Shown: positions 57,833 through 64,000 of the stretch, piece by piece | How positions within the stretch are numbered: position 1 is the stretch's first letter | Layout: every line of letters begins with the position of its first letter | Assembly: GCF_040712315.1 (NCBI RefSeq) | Contig: NC_134016.1 | Coordinates: forward strand, 21,186,390 to 21,250,389 | DNA length: 64,000 nt | Direction of reading: 5' to 3' | Origin: Castanea sativa | Taxonomy: Eukaryota > Streptophyta > Magnoliopsida > Fagales > Fagaceae | The notes under the pieces: model-generated | Seen by the model: only the letters and a program-made list of their open reading frames with translations | What the model was told of the DNA's origin: nothing | Database searches by the model: none | Position numbers and translations under genes: made by a program

Positions 57833-60641
57833 CTACGGGGAATCGTCATCCCTCAGGTACTGGTTGGTATCACCATCATCATCATCATCATCATCACTGT
57901 CACTATTGCCTACAAAAGGACTAATGGAAGGACCTGCTTCACTTGAAGTGCCTAGAGTGCACCCTGGGTCTTGAAGAGACCACAAAGCCTGAGCGAAAGA
58001 ATCCCAACCACTTGGTGGGCTTGGCGGAGGCCGCTTGTACTCTGTCTTGCCCGGTGGGATAATATGCACCCGGCCTGACATGGAAGGTGAAGATGGGATA
58101 CGGACTCGAAGTGCTCGCTACTCCCCTATCAAGACCCTGGCATAACCATAAAGCAAGGCTAACTCAATCTCAAGTTGGCCTTGCTCTCTCTCTCTATGGC
58201 AATAGCGGGGGCCGCTCTATCCCTCTGCCAAAGCTCCTGTTCCTAAGCTAATGCCCAAGCAGTCTCTTTTTGCATGTGCGCCTCCCTAGCGGCAGCAGCA
58301 GTCTCAAGCTCTGTCACTCTGGCCTACAAAGCCTCTGCCCGTGCTCTCCACTCCACTCTAGAAGGTACCTAGGCACAAGCAATGCCTCTTAGCACTCGGC
58401 CTCCACTCACAGGGATGTCCCCCATGATAGGTCCCGCAAAGGCCGCTGCAAACCAAGCGGCATGGTCTATGCTGGAATCCACATATGCATCAAAAAAGCC
58501 CGTCGCATAAGCCGAATCATCCATTACAATGGACTCAAATGATAAGTCGAGTGGGGGTGGATCTTTTGGTACTCCAAAGACCGGCATGATTTGGTGGAAG
58601 GTCCTCTCAACTAAAAAGAACTCCCAACTCATTAGGGCCCAAAACCAGCGTCGTACTCATAATTGGCCCATGGCAACAGTGAGCTCTAGCCTCACCAACA
58701 GTGATCCATCATAAGGGCGAACCATCATCTCGCCCCAAGTGATACAGTCCAACGCCGCAGAGATGGTGACCGACTACACCAGGACAACCCTGGTAATCAT
58801 GCAGAGAGCCCAAGCATATGCTCGAGGGTACAAGGTTGTAGACAAACCCAAGAACTGAGGTCACAACACTAGGATTTACTCGTATACCCACCATGTCAGA
58901 ATCTGTCAACATCCCTCCGAGCTCCTAAAATCCCACTGTGAAGCTTGCCTCAGGAAGGATATAAAAAAGCCATAAGTGACGGGCCCCTAGTCATAGCTCC
59001 TAACATCTAAAACTGCCCTCAAGGTCCACAACAATTAACAGGTCAATACCAATCGGTTGTTGCCAAGGAAGCAACTACCAAGGAAATACATGAAAAATTG
59101 GCAAAGATAGATGTCGGTCGATGCTACGCCCTAAGGGATACTGCCCTGTAGCCACTCAATACGAACCTGCGGCGATGTGGTAGGTCCAAAACAAGCTCTC
59201 GTACCCTCTGTCAGTGGAAAGGGGATGCCCAAGAGCTCGTAGGCCATCTCGAAGCTCATATCATCAGTCAAGATTAGGTGCCCACCGAATATAATGCCTA
59301 GTATGGCTTTACAGTCCAGAAGGAGAACTGCATATTCTTCACAGCCCAGATGAAAGGTGCATGTCTCGGCATGAAACCGCCGCACCAAAGCCTCCCCGAT
59401 GCCATGCCTCATAGTGTATGAAGGGATCCTCAAGAAGTCCTCGAATCCCTGGTCCTGCAGGAAATCCACATAGCACTGGTAGGTCCCATAAACGGATAGT
59501 AAATGCAGGAAAGTAGACCAGGCGCCCGAACCACAAATCTTGTCGAACCCCTGCATTCAACACCAGAAGCTACTCGTTAGCACATGCATGTAAAGGTGAC
59601 CACAGGTCGGGTTTGTGCCTAACCTGTGATCGAGCCGACCAAGTCAGGTTCCAAATTTTCAGACCCGCCGTTGATCGATTAGAAAAACAGATTGGATCGG
59701 ACAGTTCTTGCCGAAAAGTGGTCGGGTCTTAATCAGGGTTGATTATTTGGAAAACAAAGAGAATTCGACCAAGAAAAAATGAAAAATGGCAGAAATCCGA
59801 CGAGAAATTTTGAAAAACGGTAGAAATCAGACCAAGTCTCCCAAATCCAACGAGATCTTGGCCATTTTCGACAAGATCCTGGCTAGATCTAGCGAAATCT
59901 CACTGGAACTAGCTTAAATCTTCCTAAAAAAATCTCAAAACTCGCCGGATCTACACCTTCTCGCCAAAAAAATAATGGGTCGATCTAATCGGGTTTCTCG
60001 GATTTGAGAGGAGGAGATCCAATCTTCGACCCGTTGATCTCGAATTTTGGAGAATGAAATTCGTCACCAACTACCGGAGTAATCGGTTCGGTCAAAAGCG
60101 GGTTGGGTTTGATCGGCAACAGCGGGTGGGTCGATTCCGGCGAGTCGACAACCCTACATGCGTGCAACAGCAATCTAATTGACAGGAAATGAAGATGGCA
60201 TACCTATCCCTTCCGCGCCTGAGTAGAAGGATGCCTCTTCAGCCCCCGCTAAAGATGAGTATCCCTGATGCTATCATCCACAGATCCAGTACAAGCATCA
60301 GCACTAGCCTGGTGTGGTGGAATCGGCCTCAAGCTGTGCCTTCGAGGGCCTAAATCCGGGTGAACCTTGTCTCCAGACAGATCATCTAAATTGATAGCAA
60401 GATCCTCAGCTCACGTCTCTACTCCAAAGGTCCCTCTCCCTGTGGGCGGCATGCGCCATGAGGAATACCGCTGATGGGTCTAGTGTCATCACCCCCATGA
60501 TCGAAGTGGCTCTACAAGACTCGGGCCGCCTGCTCTCTACTGCATGCGGTCTCATCATCAGAGAAGGAAGCCCCCCCCCCCATCAAACACATAGACGGGG
60601 GCCTTCCCTCGATCTCCTTCTGATCTTGTCCTTCGTGACAT
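57833..60641 (-). pseudogene. Plant mobile domain (PMD) protein, antisense in the retroelement
   Basis: The first exon starts MSRRTRSEGDRGKAPVYVFD at 60641 and soon shifts frame at an 11-base C run (60571-60581). After an intron holding a hAT-like insertion, the main exon (59560-59131) gives GFEDFLRIPSYTMRHGIGEA, LVRRFHAETCTFHLGCEEYA, VLLLDCKAILGI and FGGHLI. This matches the PMD pattern, in which a region like ALVERWRPETHTFHLP is followed by ILGLP. Degraded PMD sequence continues to about 58900 with many stops, then an open stretch (58369-58632), an Ala/Glu/Arg-rich helical region (58130-58330) and an acidic tail NSDSDDDDDDDGDTN ending at 57833. PMD proteins of the MAIN/MAIL type act in transposon silencing and genome stability; copies inside transposons are known. 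This one is decayed. Confidence 0.7.
59594..60155. mobile_element. Small hAT-like non-autonomous element
   Basis: A 562-bp block rich in CGGGTCG/CGACCCG motifs is bounded by AGGTGACCAC and GTCGACAACCCT (short imperfect inverted ends). Flanks ACATGCATGTAA (59582-59593) and ACATGCGTGCAA (60156-60167) look like a diverged duplication of 8 bp or more. It sits in the intron of the PMD gene and has no ORF of its own. Confidence 0.6.
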
Positions 60642-60739
60642 AATCTTCAAAATAGCAAGAAAATCAAAGCACAATTAGTAAGCCCATAAGTTAAATGGCA
60701 ACACAAGTAGACTAACACTATCTTCTAAAACATGCAGGT

Positions 60740-61260
60740 CTATACCCAACACACAATTGCGAAAGATATCTGAAATCAAGACTGATGTTCAGATATCCTA
60801 TGTTCCTACTTGACGTTCATCGGGATTGCTATTCAGACACCCTTTGTTTTTACCCGGCCTAAAATTAGGACTCCTGTTCAAATATCATTTGTTCCTACCT
60901 GACGCTCAACGGGACTGCTATTCAGATATCCTCTGTTTCTACTTGGAAAAAATCGGGACTACTGTTTGGATATCCTCTGTTCCTACCTAATGCTCATCAA
61001 GACTGCTATTCAGATGCCTCTGTTTCTACCCAGCAAAGACCAAGAATGCTATTCAGATATCCTCTGTTTATACTTGGCAAAAATCAGGACTACTGTTCAG
61101 ATATCCTCTGTTCCTACCTAGCACCAATAGGGACTGCTATTTAGATATCCTCTGTTTCTACTTGGCAAAAATCAAGACTGCTATCCAGATATCCTTCATT
61201 CCTACTTAACACCAATTGGAACTACTATTCAGATATCCTCTATTTTTACCCGGCCTAAGA
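60740..61260. repeat. Tandem repeat, ~46-bp unit in ~92-bp dimers
   Basis: CAGATATCCTCTGTTCCTAC and CAGATATCCTCTGTTTCTAC alternate about a dozen times, with GGGACTGCTATT between them. Confidence 0.88.
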
Positions 61261-61389
61261 TCAAAACTGTGTTCCTTACCATTTTCACTATTCTTGACCA
61301 CCAAGTAAGTCCCTTTACCTATGTCTCGCATTTTATTTTCAGCATTTAAATTGCTGCATCTTTGCAAACCCATATAACATAGACAAAAA

Positions 61390-61392
61390 GCA

Positions 61393-61425
<33 letters not shown>

Positions 61426-61430
61426 TATAT
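61390..61430. repeat. Compound AT/AC microsatellite
   Basis: An AT run passes directly into an AC run and back to AT. Confidence 0.95.
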
Positions 61431-61996
61431 TTGCATTTTTCTAAGATAGCATGGCATAAATCATGGCAAAAAAAATATAAATATATAAAAATTCCAAAAA
61501 TAAAATAAGCACTAGCATGCATTTCTAGTAGTATTGCTACTAACATTTTACAAAAAAGAAGAAGAGAAGAAGAAAGATGGACACTGGCCTCAAGTGCAGA
61601 TAAGACTGAAGCAATAGACTGAAAGCTGAAAAGCCGGACCCACTTAGTGCGCGAGTTGCTCCAGAAATTTTTTTGAAAGTGAGAAGTGAAAAACAAAATG
61701 AGAAATGAGGTCAAAATGATCCAAGTAGGGCATTTATAGGCCTTAGGCTGCCCGGCACCCCTTCTAGGGCCGCCGGTCAACGTTGACTAGTCAACCCAAA
61801 AAAAAAAGCCCATTTTCTCTCCTAGAGCTCAGAGCCATGTCTAGAAAACGTTTCAGAAGCAGCTGCAGCAGATCAGTCCAATTAGGTAAAGTCCGGTCTC
61901 GATCCGTGAGTAGTCTCCACACACAATTTGGGGGTGACAAAATTTGAAATCACGTTCTTCATCTAACAACTCTCATTGCACTCGAGATGTCAGATA
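61431..61996 (+). other. Non-coding 3' region of the gypsy-type element
   Basis: No gene is seen in this stretch; it leads into the polypurine tract. Confidence 0.6.
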
Positions 61997-62012
61997 AAGA
62001 AGGGGCAGCTAT
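61997..62012 (+). promoter_or_regulatory. Polypurine tract of the gypsy-type element
   Basis: AAGAAGGGGCAGCTAT stands directly before the LTR start TGATACTG. The minus-strand GGAAGGGGTCAGTAAT before the LTR at 2452 is the same type. Confidence 0.7.
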
Positions 62013-64000
62013 TGATACTGTATTTAGTCTGCCCTCGATTTGCGTGCCGGACCCCGAAAAATTTAAAAATATTGTTTTCTCTTTGTGGGGCTGCGAGAAC
62101 ATCCAGAATTATGTGGCACAACCTGTTCGGACACCGAAGCACTTAAAGTGCCTTTTCTAGCCAACGACTATTCATGGGTCGAAATCGGAGTTAGAACAGC
62201 TGAGATATCATGAAAACTGGGATAACATATCAATCAATGCACCACTAACTTCCCAGAGCCATAACTTTTGATCCAACCCTTGGATTTTCCAAGGGTATCA
62301 AGATCAACCCGATTAAAGGAGCTTTCAAGGTGGTGGCCCTTGAAGGGCTGCGACGGCCTCGAAAAGCATGCTCGGGGCTATAAATAGCCCCAGACCAAAA
62401 AGAAGAGAGATTTTCTAAGTTTGCTCTTTGTCTGCACGTTTTTCCTCTCTTCCAAACACAAAAAACACATCAAAAGCCTCTCGATTCTTCCATCTTCACC
62501 AAAAATACAAGGTATTGTCCTTATACCCAATCTTCTCCTCCTTGGTTCTGCACTTTGGATTTGGGGTTTAAGGGTGTGGGTCTAGCTAAGCTACATCCAC
62601 ACCCCTAACCCTCTAAATCTTTTTCTAACATTTATCTTGCACGTTTTGCCTTAATAACATGATTTATTGCTTTCCTTAGCAAGTTTCTTGCTTTATCTTG
62701 CTCCAAGCATGTTCTTAGCTTAGGTCCATGTTCTTCCATGCTTGTTCATATTTTATTTGTCTCGATTTACAAAGCATAGGAAAGCGTGGCATAAAGCATA
62801 AAGCATGATGTTGTTGGCTATGTCTTGCTTGGATCTACGTGTTTATATGCTTATTTCCATGCTATATGGTTAGATCCATGTCTTCACATGCTTATATGCT
62901 TGGATTCGTGTTCTTCCAAGTTTAGGTGATAGGATCTACATGTCTACATGCGTGTTGCTATGCCTACATGTCTCGATCTATGTTTTCACATGCCTACATG
63001 TTTAGAACCATTCTCTCTACATGATTTATGCTATATTCCATGTGCTTATGCGCTCCGTGCCATGTTTGTGCACCTAGACCCAGGCTATGTTTATCATCCT
63101 ATGTGCTATTGTAGCCCTTTTTGTCACTTTTGTCTCTCTTTCTTGTGTTTTGGCCATCCGGTAGGATTTAGATCTTGACCCCTCATGGCCTTGGTCATCA
63201 TCCATACACCTTGGCCCATATCAAAGGGTTTAGATCACCCCATTTGCATGTCTATGCTTGCTTGCGTCTATGCTTGCTTGCTTCTATGCTCTATCTTCCG
63301 TGTTAGCCTCTCTAGTTCTAGGCTTTGCCACGCTTGACGCCTTTAGTGGGTTTGTGGTTGTGTGGTTGCATCCAACGCCCTTGAGGCCTTGTTTGGGTGT
63401 AACCACTTGGGAGGCATCTCCAAATGTTGGGTTGCTCCGTGCGTACCCTTTCCTTTTCCACTCCGCGCGATGCTATGTTTACCATGCTTGTTTGCACCAC
63501 TTGTTGGCTTTCTATGCATCTTTACACGCTTGCTTACATGTCCATGCATGAGTCTTGCCTGCCAGTGTGTTGTCCACGCTTCAATTCAATGAAGTTATGG
63601 ACATTTGATCTAAACCTACATTTGTCCATCGCAGACACCACCTTTTGTTTGCTTTCTTGCTTGTTTGCTTGCTTTCTTGTTTCTTTGCTTGTCATGTCTC
63701 CTGCCACATGATATGCTTGCTTCGCTTGTATGCTTGTTTTCTTTTTTCCCATTACGCATTATCTATGCATCTTTTCTTTCATTTCTTGTCTGCCGGTTTC
63801 TTGTCTTTGCCTTTGCATGTACACACATGGAGCAAGGATGCATGGAGCTAGGGCATAGTCTTCTAGGCACAAGCAAAAAAGGCACAAATGTAAGCATGTA
63901 TATGAGCCAAGCAGCTATGTTTAGTAGGTTTAAGGGTCTAGCCTCTGCCATTGGGTTATGTACTCTTTTAAAACCCCCTTCTTCCTTCCCTCCTTTCTCT
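62013..64000 (+). mobile_element. 3' LTR (type C), runs off the window
   Basis: It starts TGATACTGTATTTAGTCTGC and matches 4721-7870 with the solo LTR removed, so at least 2 kb of a long LTR is present. The TATA region is the palindrome at 62374-62391. The 62640-64000 part is rich in GCTTGCTT and CATGTTTATGC-type repeats and has no gene. Confidence 0.75.
62374..62391 (+). promoter_or_regulatory. TATA box inside a palindrome
   Basis: GGGGCTATAAATAGCCCC is a TATA box with GGGGCTA/TAGCCCC arms. The other LTR copy has the simpler CCATTATAAATGTCCCC at about 5409-5425. Confidence 0.6.

Larger units (their letters stand above)
55630..64000 (+). mobile_element. Large gypsy-type LTR element, 3' part, with antisense PMD gene
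   Basis: On the plus strand: tandem repeats (55740-56130 and 56180-57640), a PMD gene on the opposite strand (57833-60641), another tandem array (60740-61260), non-coding sequence, a polypurine tract (61997-62012) and an LTR that leaves the window. Gag, protease and polymerase are not present, and the 5' LTR is not in the window. Whether the start is cut by the LINE or by deletion is unknown. The fragment at 2262-3681 repeats the same layout: LTR, polypurine tract, PMD exons in antisense. Confidence 0.6.

Noticed and set aside
61206..61780. Reverse-strand frames of 83 and 144 codons near 61.2-61.8 kb
   Set aside because: They run through AT/AC microsatellite and A-rich DNA; no recognisable domain.
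63258..63951. Several overlapping frames near the right edge
   Set aside because: LTR sequence rich in TGCTTGCTT repeats; no frame is conserved in the left LTR copy.

Overview
This is plant nuclear DNA, almost certainly from a woody eudicot. It is AT-rich and full of microsatellites, the only host-type gene has plant-style introns, and every mobile element belongs to a plant family (Ty1/copia and Ty3/gypsy LTR elements, L1-type LINEs, a tRNA-derived SINE, PIF/Harbinger, CACTA-like and hAT-like DNA elements). Several LTR and accessory-ORF types look like those of Fagaceae (oak, beech, chestnut). That placement is from memory and is weak. I found no intact host gene: the window is a heterochromatin-like nest of repeats around two damaged copies of a duplicated segment.

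Layout. 1-587: CT-rich leader with a 43-codon ORF, repeated at 39637-43258. 590-2112: a CACTA-like inverted-repeat array and a 235-bp higher-order minisatellite. 2262-10567: nested LTRs whose termini begin TGTAGACACC, with plant-mobile-domain (PMD) exon remnants and two perfect solo LTRs inside. 10568-15012: duplicated segment copy A, carrying a three-exon 2-oxoglutarate-dependent dioxygenase pseudogene (12543-13918, minus). 15222-30287: a minus-strand copia-type element with both LTRs and a 5-bp target duplication, encoding gag and a second plant transposon protein but no pol. A pol-deleted Athila-type gypsy element (19797-27524) is nested inside it. 30480-32682: plus-strand LINE remnant. 32967-33129: SINE. 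34017-39371: complete PIF/Harbinger element with both of its genes, decayed. 39884-43024: a 3.1-kb solo LTR that splits the second leader/ORF copy. 43493-53762: duplicated segment copy B, in which a second copia-type element has replaced most of the dioxygenase gene; two more solo LTRs lie in it. 53797-55540: minus-strand LINE. 55630-64000: 3' part of a large gypsy-type element with tandem arrays, a PMD gene in antisense, a polypurine tract and a 3' LTR.

How it fits together. Copies A and B act as built-in references: copy A shows the empty site of the solo LTR in copy B, and copy B shows what was lost when the retroelement entered the dioxygenase copy. The most interesting biology is in the accessory genes of the pol-less or giant LTR elements: a PMD gene antisense to its retroelement in two separate copies, a plant transposon protein with an acidic tail in the copia-type family, and a gag-protease reading frame joined directly to the integrase tail. 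All of these reading frames are now broken by stops or frameshifts, so they are ancestral capacities and not working genes here.
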